A DNA stretch of 64,000 bases. Origin: Lysinibacillus odysseyi. Lineage in GTDB: Bacteria; Bacillota; Bacilli; Bacillales_A; Planococcaceae. Every line of letters starts with the position of its first letter. Positions within the stretch are counted from its first letter, which is position 1. Under the pieces are notes generated by a model. It searched no databases. It saw nothing but the letters and a program-made list of their open reading frames with translations, and was not told the origin of the DNA. Shown here piece after piece: positions 9,420-18,863 of this stretch. The position numbers and the translations under genes are program-made. The stretch is taken from NCBI GenBank assembly GCA_014595895.1, contig JABUKB010000001.1, positions 2,024,034-2,088,033 of the forward strand. Reading direction: 5' to 3'.

Positions 9420-10285
9420 CATGTAAATTGAATTTGAGCTTCTGTTGAACGCTTTAACGACTCTACTACTTCCTTGCCTGTTGCATCCCATTGAATCATG
9501 CGGTGATACGCATCATGGTAGAAGATAAATTTATAGCCATTCGCCAGCGCTTCTTTCATAATACGCTCTTTGGCAAATACACTTGTCATTGGGTAATCAT
9601 CATATGCCATCACCCATAGTGGATTTTGGTGAGCCGTTGTCGCCATGATGTCTGCCATATGTAACATCACTTCGCCGTTTTGCTCTAGACGAATAATCGC
9701 ATGACCGTTACTATGTCCACCTGTATGAATACAAGTCAGCCCTGATGCTACTTCTAACTCCCCTTCATACGTTTGCACAAGGTGTTGGATAGGCTCCCAG
9801 TTTTCCTTCCAGTACGTATTGCGGGAACGAATATTCGGCTCACGCATTTCATCCCATTCTACTTGTGTTACATAAATTTTAGCATTTGGGAATGTTGGTA
9901 CAAGCTGATCATCTTTCCAGTATGTTAAGCCACTTGCATGATCAAAGTGCATATGTGTCATCAAAATACCGTCAATTTGCTCTGTTGTTATACTTAGTTG
10001 CTCCAGACTTTCCAGGATACGTGATTCCTGTGATACACCGAAATTACGAAGCTGTTTTTCAGTAAGTTTCCCGAAGCCTACCCCTGTATCAATTAAGTAA
10101 TTTTTCCCTTGATACTGTACTAAAATCGGTTCGCACGCTAGCTCGATTTGATTGGCATCATTGACTGGATATTTACGTGTCCATAATGGTTTTGGTACAA
10201 CGCCAAACATCGCACCTCCATCAAGTGCCGTCACCCCTCCGTCTAGCCAAGTTAACTTCATGTCGTGAAATACGTATTGATCCAT
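9419..10285 (-). CDS. ytnP: Metallo-beta-lactamase-fold hydrolase YtnP (quorum-quenching lactonase family)
   Basis: Members bind two metals and open lactone or related bonds; B. subtilis YtnP is reported to quench streptomycete signals. The HxHxDH motif HMHFDH is at about 111-116. Further metal ligands are HTGGHSNGH, HMADI and a late FYHDAYH. The N-terminus LTWLDGGVTALDGGAMFGVVP is typical. No signal peptide is seen, so it is cytosolic. It is 15 bp downstream of trmB on the same strand and probably co-transcribed. The native substrate here is unproven. Confidence 0.9.
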   Translation of the reverse strand: MDQYVFHDMKLTWLDGGVTALDGGAMFGVVPKPLWTRKYPVNDANQIELACEPILVQYQGKNYLIDTGVGFGKLTEKQLRNFGVSQESRILESLEQLSITTEQIDGILMTHMHFDHASGLTYWKDDQLVPTFPNAKIYVTQVEWDEMREPNIRSRNTYWKENWEPIQHLVQTYEGELEVASGLTCIHTGGHSNGHAIIRLEQNGEVMLHMADIMATTAHQNPLWVMAYDDYPMTSVFAKERIMKEALANGYKFIFYHDAYHRMIQWDATGKEVVESLKRSTEAQIQFT

Positions 10286-10300
10286 TCTCCCATGTCCCCT

Positions 10301-10945
10301 TTACTTAATAAACTGAGATTCTAGGCGATAGATTGGCTGTCCCTTTGCGGAGAACTTTTGCTCATATTCTGTCATGACATTGTCCTCTGGCATTTCTGCG
10401 TGTAAATCAAGTGATACATAGTTTAAACGCATGCCGTAGTGGTTCATGCTCACTAAAGAAAATTCAAATAAGCCTCGGTTATCCGTTTTAAAATGGATTT
10501 CGCCATTATCGACTAGAACTTCTTCATATAACTTCAAGAATCCTTCATGCGTTAAACGACGCTTTGCATGGCGTGTTTTTGGCCAAGGATCCGAGAAATT
10601 CAAGTAGACGCGATCGACATCGCCTTTATTGAAATATTTTAATAACTCCGCCCCGTTTACCTTTAATAAGCGTAAGTTTGCTGGCTGATCAGCTGCAATA
10701 ATTTTTTCCACAGCCTTTACTATGACGCTATCAAAAAGCTCAATCCCGATATAATTAATATGTGGGTTTTGCTGTGCCATACCTAATACAAATTGTCCCT
10801 TACCTGTTCCTACTTCAATATGCAATGGGTTTTGATTGCCAAATACTTCTGCCCATTTGCCTTTATAATCCTCCGGGTTTGGAACCACGATATCTTGGTG
10901 CTGTGCAATGTATTCTTCCGCCCAAGGTTTATGTCTTAATCTCAC
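10301..10945 (-). CDS. trmB: tRNA (guanine-N7)-methyltransferase
   Basis: TrmB methylates G46 of tRNA with S-adenosylmethionine. The SAM loop is [16 protein letters not shown] (about 42-57). The catalytic and substrate region is [16 protein letters not shown], with the conserved DPWPKxRHxKRR signature. I chose the GTG start ([12 protein letters not shown]) because GAGG lies 9 nt upstream and homologues begin with MRxRHKPWA. The ATG 15 nt upstream contains that site. The result is 214 residues, the normal size. Confidence 0.95.
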   Translation of the reverse strand: MRLRHKPWAEEYIAQHQDIVVPNPEDYKGKWAEVFGNQNPLHIEVGTGKGQFVLGMAQQNPHINYIGIELFDSVIVKAVEKIIAADQPANLRLLKVNGAELLKYFNKGDVDRVYLNFSDPWPKTRHAKRRLTHEGFLKLYEEVLVDNGEIHFKTDNRGLFEFSLVSMNHYGMRLNYVSLDLHAEMPEDNVMTEYEQKFSAKGQPIYRLESQFIK

Positions 10946-11071
10946 TTTATATTTCCTCATTTCTACTAAATATACGGCTATTATATCTCATTTTTTGCAA
11001 TAACCAAACTATTCATACGCGTTTCCCTCTACCTTGACTAGCCCTTTCATTGATGATAAACGCTAATTTCA

Positions 11072-12076
11072 TTACGTTTGCTCTTCATCAGCGTTTTCTA
11101 CATGCCAAATATCCCGATTAAATGATGTCACTTCCGCTACATTTAAAATCGATTGCGCTCCGCGAATTTGCATGCGTTTCATCGGTGATATAGAGCGTTT
11201 TAGCTGCTGAATCCAATCTACATATTTCCGCTTATCTATAAACTGCACGCCGTATGTTGTACCAGGATAATCCACATACCCATTGCGCGATAAAAGTATT
11301 TTCCGAATGGGAATATCGACACCTTCTGCTTGGAATAACTGGGAAACAATCGTTTCTGTACGATTTAAATCAATAATGGGATTTAATAATTTCTTTTCAA
11401 ATGCCCCAATTTTTTTAATCCAAAAGCGTTCTCCACTGCCTACAAAAACAGCCTGGTCTTCCTGTTCCAGCATTTTCACAACATAGCAATCAGTTGGTGT
11501 TAGAATAATAGTTTCCAGTTCAACAGGTGCTTTTTTTAAACGAACAATCGGTTGATAAAAAATTAAATAGCTATCAGGTAAACTTTGCAGTAAAGTACGA
11601 AGCAATGTATCACGCATGAATTTTGGATCAATATAGGATTTTTCGCGAATAGTAGAGCTAGCCCATTTCATTTGGAAATGGAAAAATTGATCCATGAACA
11701 TGCGTTTTAATTCATAAAGCGTGCTTGGGGAATAAATAATATTCGGTTCAAAATGTAGCGTTGTTTCCTCTTCAGGAATATAATCTTCATCTAGTTCATT
11801 CGCGATTTCTACTTTTTCAATATCTTCTACATCTTCCGTTGGTTCTTGTCTTTTCGGAGGTAATATTTTCTTCAAAAAAGAAAACGCTGATTTTTCAGTT
11901 TGTACCGGTTCTTCTTCCGCGATATGTTCCCATTCTTCCACTTCTTCGCCTTGTTCCCATTGCCTCTTGACACGTTCCCATTGGCTTTTCTTCAGACGGA
12001 CAAATTGTGTCGGGTAGCGTGTTAAATCTACTTGATATCTTGAAATATAGTCTTGTAGTTTTACTAATTGAGCCAT
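11072..12076 (-). CDS. NERD-like domain protein, probably non-catalytic
   Basis: The 334-residue protein has a basic N-terminal part (MAQLVKLQDYISRY), an acidic linker at about 65-100, and a C-terminal half resembling the nuclease-related NERD fold. The segment YLIFYQPIVRLKK followed by ELETIILTPTDCYVVKML matches NERD core strands, but the usual D-E-K residues are replaced (IEVK becomes VVKM). A role in DNA or RNA handling is therefore only a guess. I chose the second ATG after GGAGAG; an upstream ATG with AGGAAAAA is an alternative adding five residues. It lies between dat and trmB. Confidence 0.65.
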   Translation of the reverse strand: MAQLVKLQDYISRYQVDLTRYPTQFVRLKKSQWERVKRQWEQGEEVEEWEHIAEEEPVQTEKSAFSFLKKILPPKRQEPTEDVEDIEKVEIANELDEDYIPEEETTLHFEPNIIYSPSTLYELKRMFMDQFFHFQMKWASSTIREKSYIDPKFMRDTLLRTLLQSLPDSYLIFYQPIVRLKKAPVELETIILTPTDCYVVKMLEQEDQAVFVGSGERFWIKKIGAFEKKLLNPIIDLNRTETIVSQLFQAEGVDIPIRKILLSRNGYVDYPGTTYGVQFIDKRKYVDWIQQLKRSISPMKRMQIRGAQSILNVAEVTSFNRDIWHVENADEEQT

Positions 12077-12198
12077 GGACTCACTCTCCATTTTTTCCTA
12101 GTCATCATGCTTTAATTGTACATGAAAGCTTGGTTTAAGCATACTGTCGATTTTTGCGAGATAGTATTTCCTCTACAATACCCCAATTTCTGCAAACT

Positions 12199-12230
12199 AA
12201 AAAGAGAAGCCTTTCCTAGAAGGCTTCTCT
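12199..12230 (-). terminator. Rho-independent terminator after dat
   Basis: The stem AGAGAAGCC / GGCTTCTCT is followed by TTTTTAGTTT on the minus strand, right after the dat stop. Confidence 0.88.
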
Positions 12231-12237
12231 CCAAATC

Positions 12238-13092
12238 TTATGCTTGTTGAATCGGTGTAGGGATTTTTGTTTCGAATTGAGCTTGTAATTTACGCGTCCA
12301 TTCGCCTGGTGTACCGTCACCAATTACTCGATCTTCGATTTCAATAACAGGAGTTACTTCTGAAGTTGTAGATGAAACGATTACTTCATCCATAGTGAGC
12401 AATTGCTCTTTTGTCATAGCTTCCTCTTTTACTGGCATGTTAATTTCTGCAGCACATTTAAGGATTACTTGACGTGTAATTCCGTTTAAAATGAGATTGT
12501 CTGCCGGATGCGTATACAGTACGCCGTCTTTAATACCGTATATATTAGAAGAAGAACCCTCTGTAATTACTTCACCACGATGTAAAATCGCTTCGTATGC
12601 ACCATGTTCATGTGCTTTTTGTTTTGATAAAACTGCCCCTAATAGGTTCAGCGATTTAATATCGCAACGCAACCAGCGAATATCTTCGTCGAAAATAGCT
12701 CTTACACCTTTTTCGAAATTCTCTACCGGGCGTGCATTTTCCTTTGCAAAGCCTGTCAATACCGGCAATACATCATCACCAGGGAATATATGATTACGCG
12801 GACTAGCACCGCGTGTAATTTGAAAGTAAATGTGACCTGTATTGATTTCATTTGCTTCAATTAGTTGGTGTAAAAGTGTATATAACTTATCTTTCGTATA
12901 TGGGATGGTAATATGAATTTTGTCAGCACTTGCATAGAAACGTTCTACATGCTCTTCTAGTGTAAAGGCTTGACCATTATATACTTTTACTACTTCATAT
13001 ACGCCGTCCCCAAATTGATAACCACGGTCTTCTTTATCTACTACTACTTCATTGTCCGCTACAATACGGTCATTCCATAAACTATAACCCAC
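12238..13092 (-). CDS. dat: D-alanine aminotransferase
   Basis: This PLP enzyme interconverts D-alanine and 2-oxoglutarate with pyruvate and D-glutamate, supplying D-amino acids for peptidoglycan. It is a fold-type IV aminotransferase. DRGYQFGDGVYEV (about 23-35) and RFYASADKI lie near the N-terminus. The PLP lysine lies in CDIKSLNLL (about 143-151). EGSSSNIYG and SSTTSEVTPV complete the active site. Translation starts at GTG behind GGGATGA. It is 21 bp downstream of pepV, so a pepV-dat operon ending at the terminator is likely. Confidence 0.96.
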   Translation of the reverse strand: MGYSLWNDRIVADNEVVVDKEDRGYQFGDGVYEVVKVYNGQAFTLEEHVERFYASADKIHITIPYTKDKLYTLLHQLIEANEINTGHIYFQITRGASPRNHIFPGDDVLPVLTGFAKENARPVENFEKGVRAIFDEDIRWLRCDIKSLNLLGAVLSKQKAHEHGAYEAILHRGEVITEGSSSNIYGIKDGVLYTHPADNLILNGITRQVILKCAAEINMPVKEEAMTKEQLLTMDEVIVSSTTSEVTPVIEIEDRVIGDGTPGEWTRKLQAQFETKIPTPIQQA

Positions 13093-13113
13093 TCAAATCA
13101 TCCCTTTTCTGTT

Positions 13114-14505
13114 TTATTTACTAGCTAATCGTACGATTGAATCTGCATATATAGCGGCCGCTTTTACTAAATTTTCGACCACGACAAATTCATTTGCTTG
13201 ATGGGCCAAATCTGGCTCACCTGGGTATAACATACCGAATGCTACGCCTTTTTTCATTTCGCGTGCATACGTCCCGCCGCCTGTTGATAGGGGCTTCGAA
13301 AAATCTCCTGTGTGCTCTCGGTAAACAGATAGCAAAGTTTGTACCAGCTCATCCTCTTCTGGTACATAATGAGGCTGAGAGTTACCAGCAATGTCCAATA
13401 TAAAATCAGTCTCTTGCATATACTGTTGTACGGCAGTTATTTTTTCTTCAAAAGGATACGTTACTGCATAACGCATGCTAATCTCAATAGAGCCGCCTTG
13501 CTCATTAAATGAAACAATTCCCGGGTTTAATGTTGTTTCACCCGATACATCATCCCGATAAGCAAAACCTAGTACATGAGCGGTATGATCGCCGTCAAAA
13601 ACCTCTGTTATAAAACGCACAAATTCATATCCTGCACCGTCTAGTTCTGTTGTTAAAAACTTTGCTAAGTAAACAGCAGCATTGATACCGTTCTGCGGCT
13701 CCATCGCATGAGAGGATTTTCCTTTAATCATTATTATATAGCGGTCTGTATCTAAATTTAAAGACCCTTCTAGATTATTTTCTAATAAAAATTCATTGAA
13801 TTTGCCCTCAATATTGGCTGAGGCACTTTTTAGCACTGCTGTCGCTAGGTCAGGTACCATATTTACTCGCTGCCCTGCATGAAATGACACAAGCTTTTCA
13901 TCTGCCTGGCGCTTTGATTTTTGAGAGAATACGAGCTCTGCTATGCCTTTTTCTGCATTGATCAATGGGAAATCCGCGTCTGGTGCAAAGCCGATTGTTG
14001 GCATTTCTTCTTTTGCAAAATAACGTTTCACACAGCGGAAATGACTCTCTTCATCCGCACCAATAATCATCCGTACACGTTTAGTCAGTGGAATCCCTGC
14101 ATCCTTTACCATTTTCATTGCCATCCAAGCGGCAATTGTCGGTCCTTTATCATCAATGGCACCGCGTCCATATAATTTACCGTCCACGATTCGACCTTCA
14201 AAGGGCGGGTAACTCCATGTCGACAAATCGCTTGCTGGCACGACATCTACATGGCATAAAATACCGAGAATTTCCTCTCCCTCGCCCATCTCAATATGTC
14301 CTGCCATCTGATCAATATTTTTGACCCTCATGCCTTGTTCTTCTCCGCGTGCTAGCATCCATTCTAATGCCGCTAACGGTCCCGGTCCAAAAGGTGCCTC
14401 TGCGGTTGCCTTCGCTTCATCTAAAACGGATTCTATTCGTAATAAACTTTGCAATTCCTTTACTAATTCTTGCTCACGGTTTTTTGCTATTTGAAACCAA
14501 TTCAC
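13114..14505 (-). CDS. pepV: Dipeptidase PepV (M20 family)
   Basis: PepV is a cytosolic di-zinc dipeptidase that splits peptides brought in by transporters. Motifs are GILCHVDVVPA (about 81-91, metal His), YGRGAIDDKGP (bridging Asp, about 111-121), GADEESHFRC (catalytic Glu pair, about 149) and the late THxxxE-like end GGGTYAREM. I chose GTG (VNWFQIAKNREQ) because GAGGTG lies 6 nt before it. The result is 463 residues, the B. subtilis YtjP length, and the upstream ATG adds an unsupported 16-residue extension. It is co-oriented with dat. Confidence 0.95.
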   Translation of the reverse strand: MNWFQIAKNREQELVKELQSLLRIESVLDEAKATAEAPFGPGPLAALEWMLARGEEQGMRVKNIDQMAGHIEMGEGEEILGILCHVDVVPASDLSTWSYPPFEGRIVDGKLYGRGAIDDKGPTIAAWMAMKMVKDAGIPLTKRVRMIIGADEESHFRCVKRYFAKEEMPTIGFAPDADFPLINAEKGIAELVFSQKSKRQADEKLVSFHAGQRVNMVPDLATAVLKSASANIEGKFNEFLLENNLEGSLNLDTDRYIIMIKGKSSHAMEPQNGINAAVYLAKFLTTELDGAGYEFVRFITEVFDGDHTAHVLGFAYRDDVSGETTLNPGIVSFNEQGGSIEISMRYAVTYPFEEKITAVQQYMQETDFILDIAGNSQPHYVPEEDELVQTLLSVYREHTGDFSKPLSTGGGTYAREMKKGVAFGMLYPGEPDLAHQANEFVVVENLVKAAAIYADSIVRLASK

Positions 14506-14649
14506 ATTGAACACCTCGCTATTAATATCGTTATTGTACTCTAATTTCTTCAAAACACAACTATCTGACCTAACTCAAACTATATTTACTATACATAGAA
14601 AATTTTCAATTTTTACATACTATATATAGAATTTCTATCAATTTTCCGC

Positions 14650-14798
14650 TATAATAAATGTATCAGAATGCTTGTTCTGAAAAAATATATTTGAAAAGGG
14701 GCTGTCTAAGGCAGAAATTGAGCCTAAGTGCAAACCCGCACACACGTGTCGTCCGCTAGTCTTTGCCAAGAGAATTAAGATGAAGGAGTGGTTTATTT
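14650..14798 (+). ncRNA. Unassigned long leader of ytzE with hairpins and a possible upstream ORF
   Basis: A TATAAT box at 14650-14655 precedes about 135 nt of leader. The leader is clearly richer in G and C than the flanking DNA. It contains a hairpin TCAGAA/TTCTGA, a hairpin GTGC-AAACCC-GCAC (14729-14742), complementary GGCT/AGCC arms and the palindrome ACACGTGT. A TTG-started frame of 22 codons spans 14691-14759 and ends in TAG, but it lacks a clear ribosome-binding site. It matches none of the riboswitch classes I know (T-box, S-box, purine, TPP, THF, PreQ1, fluoride). Confidence 0.4.
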
Positions 14799-15020
14799 AT
14801 GAAACCTACTACTGACAGAATGCTTAATCGTATTAAAGACGTGTATATGTTTATCCTAACTAAGGGAGAGGTTTCTACACAGGATTTAGTCGAAGAGTTC
14901 AACATCACTCCTCGCACCATTCAAAGAGATTTGAATGTGTTAGCCTTTAACGACCTGGTCATGAGTCCAAGTCGTGGTAAATGGACAACGACGAGTAAAA
15001 AAGTAAAATTAACATCTTAA
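14799..15020 (+). CDS. ytzE: Small DeoR-type helix-turn-helix regulator YtzE
   Basis: The 73-residue protein is almost wholly a DeoR N-terminal winged helix: VSTQDLVEEFNITPRTIQRDLNVLAFNDLV. It has no ligand-binding domain, so any signal must come through a partner or through expression level. Its target is unknown. AAGGAG lies 11 nt before the ATG. The gene is monocistronic, with an unusual leader upstream and a terminator downstream, and is divergent from pepV. Confidence 0.9.
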   Translation: MKPTTDRMLNRIKDVYMFILTKGEVSTQDLVEEFNITPRTIQRDLNVLAFNDLVMSPSRGKWTTTSKKVKLTS

Positions 15021-15032
15021 GAAAGACCAATT

Positions 15033-15070
15033 AAAAAAGGTGCTCCTTTTCGTCGGGGAGCACCTTTTAC
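15033..15070. terminator. Bidirectional terminator between ytzE and the pseudouridine synthase
   Basis: The stem AAAGGTGCTCC / GGAGCACCTTT has A/T runs on both sides, between two convergent genes. Confidence 0.9.
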
Positions 15071-15075
15071 TGTCT

Positions 15076-15783
15076 TTAATTTTTCAATGCCGCTAACTCT
15101 TCCAGTGTCAACTCCCGGTAATCGCCCATCTCTAGCTCCTCATCTAATACGAGGGAGCCCATCGATAAACGTTTTAAATAAATTACTTTTTTCCCAACCG
15201 CCTCAAACATTCGCTTCACTTGGTGGAACTTGCCCTCCTGAATCGTTAGCTCAATTTCAGAAATGACATCCGACTTTAAGATGACAAGCTCTCCAGGTTT
15301 TGTGACATACCCATCATCCAGTGTAACTCCTTCATGAAAAGCCGTGATATCTTCTTCTGTTACCACGCCTTCAATACGCGCAAAATATGTTTTTGGCACA
15401 TGTTTTTTCGGCGACAATAAATTATGCGCCAGCTGCCCATCATTCGTAATGAGCAGCAAGCCTTCCGTATCTTTATCTAAACGCCCAACAGGAAATGGCT
15501 CAAAATGTTGCGCTAAAGGGTCCAGCAAATCAATGACCGTTTGATCGTACTTATCCTCTGTAGCAGAGATAACACCCGGTGGCTTATGCATCATCAAATA
15601 AATAAACTCCGTATATTCCACACGCTCTCCGTATACAGTAACAATTTGCTGCTCTGGGTCTACCTTCATCGCTGCATCTTTCACGACAGCATCATCTACT
15701 CGTACAGCTTTTTCCTTCAATAACTGTTTTACCTCTTTACGAGACCCGTAGCCCATATTCGCTAATAATTTATCTAAACGCAT
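15076..15783 (-). CDS. RsuA-family ribosomal small-subunit pseudouridine synthase YtzG
   Basis: The enzyme isomerises a uridine in 16S rRNA to pseudouridine. An N-terminal S4 RNA-binding domain (MRLDKLLANMGYGSRKEV) precedes the catalytic domain. The motif GRLDKDTEGLLLITNDG (about 102-118) holds the catalytic Asp. The C-terminal GKFHQVKRMFEAVG motif is typical of RsuA/RluB. The ATG is preferred over a TTG nine bases upstream, because AGGAG directly abuts the TTG but is 9 nt from the ATG. It is separated from murJ by 12 bp, so the two are co-transcribed. The exact target uridine is not readable. Confidence 0.92.
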   Translation of the reverse strand: MRLDKLLANMGYGSRKEVKQLLKEKAVRVDDAVVKDAAMKVDPEQQIVTVYGERVEYTEFIYLMMHKPPGVISATEDKYDQTVIDLLDPLAQHFEPFPVGRLDKDTEGLLLITNDGQLAHNLLSPKKHVPKTYFARIEGVVTEEDITAFHEGVTLDDGYVTKPGELVILKSDVISEIELTIQEGKFHQVKRMFEAVGKKVIYLKRLSMGSLVLDEELEMGDYRELTLEELAALKN

Positions 15784-15795
15784 ATGACACAACTC

Positions 15796-17406
15796 CTAAA
15801 AACCTAATTTGCTCGCAATTTTTGATACGCGGGCTCCTAATAACTTTTGTGCTAATCCAATACGTAGTGAAATAAAACCATATACTATCACACCAACAGC
15901 CACACCTACGAAGCAATAAATAAGCGCCATCCATTTTGTATCTGCCGCAAAGAATTGATTTAAGGCAAAAATTGCAATACTTACCGCTGCTGCCATTAAT
16001 GCCGTAAGAAGACCAATTAACATAATCCGGCGGCGCACAACATGGGATTTATATTCTAATGTTCGGTGGATGACAAAAATATTAATCGAAATTGTTACAC
16101 CGTACCCGATCATCGTAGCTAAAATAGCGCCATCTACTTCAAGCCATTTTATAAATGGAATATTCAATACGAGCTTTGTCAAAATACCTGTCAATAAACT
16201 GAAAATAATCCATTTTTGATAGTCAATTCCTTGCAATAAAGAAGCCGTTACAGCGAATAATGCAAAGAAAATAGCGGCCGGTGCGTAGTGAGCCAGTACC
16301 GTCGCTCCTATTTCATCTTGTTCATATAAAACATGATAAATATATGGCGCCAATAGCATAATGCCTACTACAGCCGGGACCGTAACAAATAATAGCACTT
16401 GATAGGTTTTATCCATCGCTTGCCGCACAGCTTCCGTTTTTCCAAGTGTATAATACTCCGAAATGGTAGGAATCAATACAGCAGAAAAACCTGTCGCCAA
16501 CATAACGGGAATAATGACGATTTTCTGTGTTAAGAAATTTAGCATCGTAAAATAAGTATCTGTCACAGAAGCTAAGCCAATAGAAATCATCGCACGGTTA
16601 AACGTTAGCATATCTACCGCTTGGAATAGTGGTGTAGCCAACCCAACGAACACAATCGGGATCGAATATTGTAAAATTTCTTTATAAATTTTACTAAGGG
16701 GAATTGGCTCAGCCGGTCCTATACTGCTCGCTAACTTGCTATCAAACTCTGGCTTATGTTTTTGCCAAAAGAAACCGAGCACCAGAATTCCTGCAATCGC
16801 CCCAATAAAGGCTGCAAATACAGCAAAATTAATGGCCGTTGTCACTTCTCCCTCTAAGATGATGACTACGATAAACGAACCACCTAACAATGCAATAATA
16901 CGAGCAATTTGCTCGACTAATTGTGAAACGGACGTCGGTAAGTAATGACCATATCCTTGGAAGAAACCTCGCTGCAAACTCATAAATGGAACCAATAGCA
17001 AGGCAAAGCTAACCCATTTAATCACTTCAGCTACTTGTTCTACTGAAAAAATTTGATCATCATCATGAATGACAATATGGGCAATGGGTGTCGATAAAAA
17101 ATACAGGATAGCAAACGATGCAACCCCACTGATCAGCATAAGTTTCCGGCTAGCCTTCAGTAACCTTCTTCCTGTGTGATAATCACCAATGGCATTATAT
17201 TTAGCCACAAATTTAGATACTGCAAGCGGCAAGCCAGACAAGGCAATGGATAGCATAATGTTATATGGAATATACGCATATTGATAAAGACCAATGTTTT
17301 CCTTCCCTACGATGGCATAAAAAGGGAAAACATAAATGAGTCCTAAAATTTTCGACAAGAACAAGCCGATTGTTAAAATCGCTGTTCCCTTCATTAACGA
17401 GGACAT
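15796..17406 (-). CDS. murJ: Lipid II flippase MurJ (YtgP, MOP superfamily)
   Basis: The 536-residue polytopic membrane protein has about 14 predicted hydrophobic helices. It begins MSSLMKGTAILTIGLFLSK, the MVF/polysaccharide-biosynthesis start. YtgP of B. subtilis is the reported MurJ that flips lipid II for peptidoglycan synthesis. Family features are the Arg/Lys-rich cytosolic loop (GRRLLKASRKLM), ALSGLPLAVSKFVA and LQRGFFQGYGHYLPTSVSQL. I chose the ATG behind GGAAGGGTG; a longer reading adds 20 charged residues without support. Paralogous flippases (SpoVB, YkvU) make exact orthology slightly uncertain. Confidence 0.88.
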   Translation of the reverse strand: MSSLMKGTAILTIGLFLSKILGLIYVFPFYAIVGKENIGLYQYAYIPYNIMLSIALSGLPLAVSKFVAKYNAIGDYHTGRRLLKASRKLMLISGVASFAILYFLSTPIAHIVIHDDDQIFSVEQVAEVIKWVSFALLLVPFMSLQRGFFQGYGHYLPTSVSQLVEQIARIIALLGGSFIVVIILEGEVTTAINFAVFAAFIGAIAGILVLGFFWQKHKPEFDSKLASSIGPAEPIPLSKIYKEILQYSIPIVFVGLATPLFQAVDMLTFNRAMISIGLASVTDTYFTMLNFLTQKIVIIPVMLATGFSAVLIPTISEYYTLGKTEAVRQAMDKTYQVLLFVTVPAVVGIMLLAPYIYHVLYEQDEIGATVLAHYAPAAIFFALFAVTASLLQGIDYQKWIIFSLLTGILTKLVLNIPFIKWLEVDGAILATMIGYGVTISINIFVIHRTLEYKSHVVRRRIMLIGLLTALMAAAVSIAIFALNQFFAADTKWMALIYCFVGVAVGVIVYGFISLRIGLAQKLLGARVSKIASKLGF

Positions 17407-17562
17407 AACACCCTTCCAATCTATATAAATTTTTTCAAGGTTTAGTTTTTTAAAAAAACAATCCATCTGTTAGTTTACATGGGAAAATGGTTTTACTCAA
17501 TGGATTTCTCGTTTTCATGTATAATGGACAGTATATTATACGTACAGAAAGCGAGTTTTTTT

Positions 17563-18816
17563 ATGATAGACGTAATTGTAATCGGTGGGGGTCCCTCTGG
17601 TTTAATGGCTGCCATTGCTGCAGCTGAGCAAAAGAAAAAAGTTGTATTAATCGAAAAAGGCAGTAAGGTCGGGAAAAAGTTAGCGATTTCCGGCGGCGGA
17701 CGATGCAATGTAACAAATCGCTTATCTGCAGAAGAAATTGTTAAACACATCCCTGGGAACGGTCGCTTTTTATATAGCCCTTTCACAATTTATAACAATG
17801 AGGACATCATTGCCTTTTTCGAGGGGCTTGGCGTGCCTTTGAAAGAAGAGGATCACGGTCGTATGTTCCCTGTATCAAACCGTGCCCAAGATGTAGTCGA
17901 TGCATTAGTAAATGAAATGAAACGCCTACACGTTGAGGTTCGTTTGCATACAGCGGTAAATAAGCTATTAATGGATGATGAAAAAGTGCTTGGTGTGCGT
18001 CTTGAAGACGGCACGGAATTGCGTGCCCGTGCAGTTGTGGTAGCTGTAGGCGGTAAGGCCGTACCACAAACGGGCTCTACTGGCGACGGCTATCCATGGG
18101 CAGAACGTGCAGGTCATACCGTAACAGAGCTTTATCCAACAGAAGTACCTGTGACATCAAAGGAACCTTTTATCCAGTCACGAGAATTGCAAGGTTTGGC
18201 TTTACGTGATGTCGCGGTGTCTGTACTCAATAAAAAAGGAAAACCGATTATTACCCATCAAATGGATATGCTCTTTACACACTTCGGCTTAAGCGGGCCT
18301 GCTATTTTACGCTGCAGCCAATTTATCGTCAAAGAGCGCAAAAAAAATGGCGGTGCCCCGGTGCAAGTACGCATCCAGTCATTAGTTGATTATAATGAAG
18401 AAACATGCCTGCAAATGTTAAATAAAACGATTAAAGCTGAGCCTAAAAAAGCGGTAAAGAACTTATGGAAATCACTTGTTCCTGAACGCTGGCTGCTATT
18501 CCTGTTAGAACGAGCTCAAATCGATGCCTCATTAACGGGTGTAGAATTGTCGCAAGAAAAAATCCGTGCATTTGCTCGTGAATTAGTGAGCTTTACAATG
18601 GATGTCCACGGAACGCAATCTCTCGAGAAAGCGTTTGTTACAGGAGGCGGTGTCTCTATAAAGGAAATCGAACCAAAAACAATGGCTTCGAAAATAAAGT
18701 CCGGTTTATATTTCTGCGGAGAAGTTTTAGACATTCATGGCTATACAGGTGGCTATAACATTACGTCCGCATTAGTGACAGGACGCATTGCTGGCATGAG
18801 TGCCGGGCAACAATAG
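17563..18816 (+). CDS. ytfP: HI0933-family FAD-dependent oxidoreductase YtfP
   Basis: This is a flavoprotein of the HI0933/BaiN family. The FAD dinucleotide fold is [20 protein letters not shown] (about 4-23), followed by [16 protein letters not shown], the family signature (about 45-60). The C-terminus closes FAD binding with [16 protein letters not shown]. The reaction is not established in Bacillus. I chose the ATG directly before IDVIVIGGG, since the longer frame adds 28 unsupported residues. It is divergent from murJ and convergent with the CoxG-like gene. Confidence 0.92.
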   Translation: MIDVIVIGGGPSGLMAAIAAAEQKKKVVLIEKGSKVGKKLAISGGGRCNVTNRLSAEEIVKHIPGNGRFLYSPFTIYNNEDIIAFFEGLGVPLKEEDHGRMFPVSNRAQDVVDALVNEMKRLHVEVRLHTAVNKLLMDDEKVLGVRLEDGTELRARAVVVAVGGKAVPQTGSTGDGYPWAERAGHTVTELYPTEVPVTSKEPFIQSRELQGLALRDVAVSVLNKKGKPIITHQMDMLFTHFGLSGPAILRCSQFIVKERKKNGGAPVQVRIQSLVDYNEETCLQMLNKTIKAEPKKAVKNLWKSLVPERWLLFLLERAQIDASLTGVELSQEKIRAFARELVSFTMDVHGTQSLEKAFVTGGGVSIKEIEPKTMASKIKSGLYFCGEVLDIHGYTGGYNITSALVTGRIAGMSAGQQ

Positions 18817-18819
18817 TAT

Positions 18820-18862
18820 AAAAAAGAACTGAAGCTTTTTGAAAGCACTCAGTTCTTTTTAG
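18820..18862. terminator. Bidirectional terminator between ytfP and the CoxG-like gene
   Basis: The stem AAAAGAACTGA / TCAGTTCTTTT is flanked by A and T runs and sits between the two convergent stop codons. Confidence 0.9.
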
Positions 18863-18863
18863 C

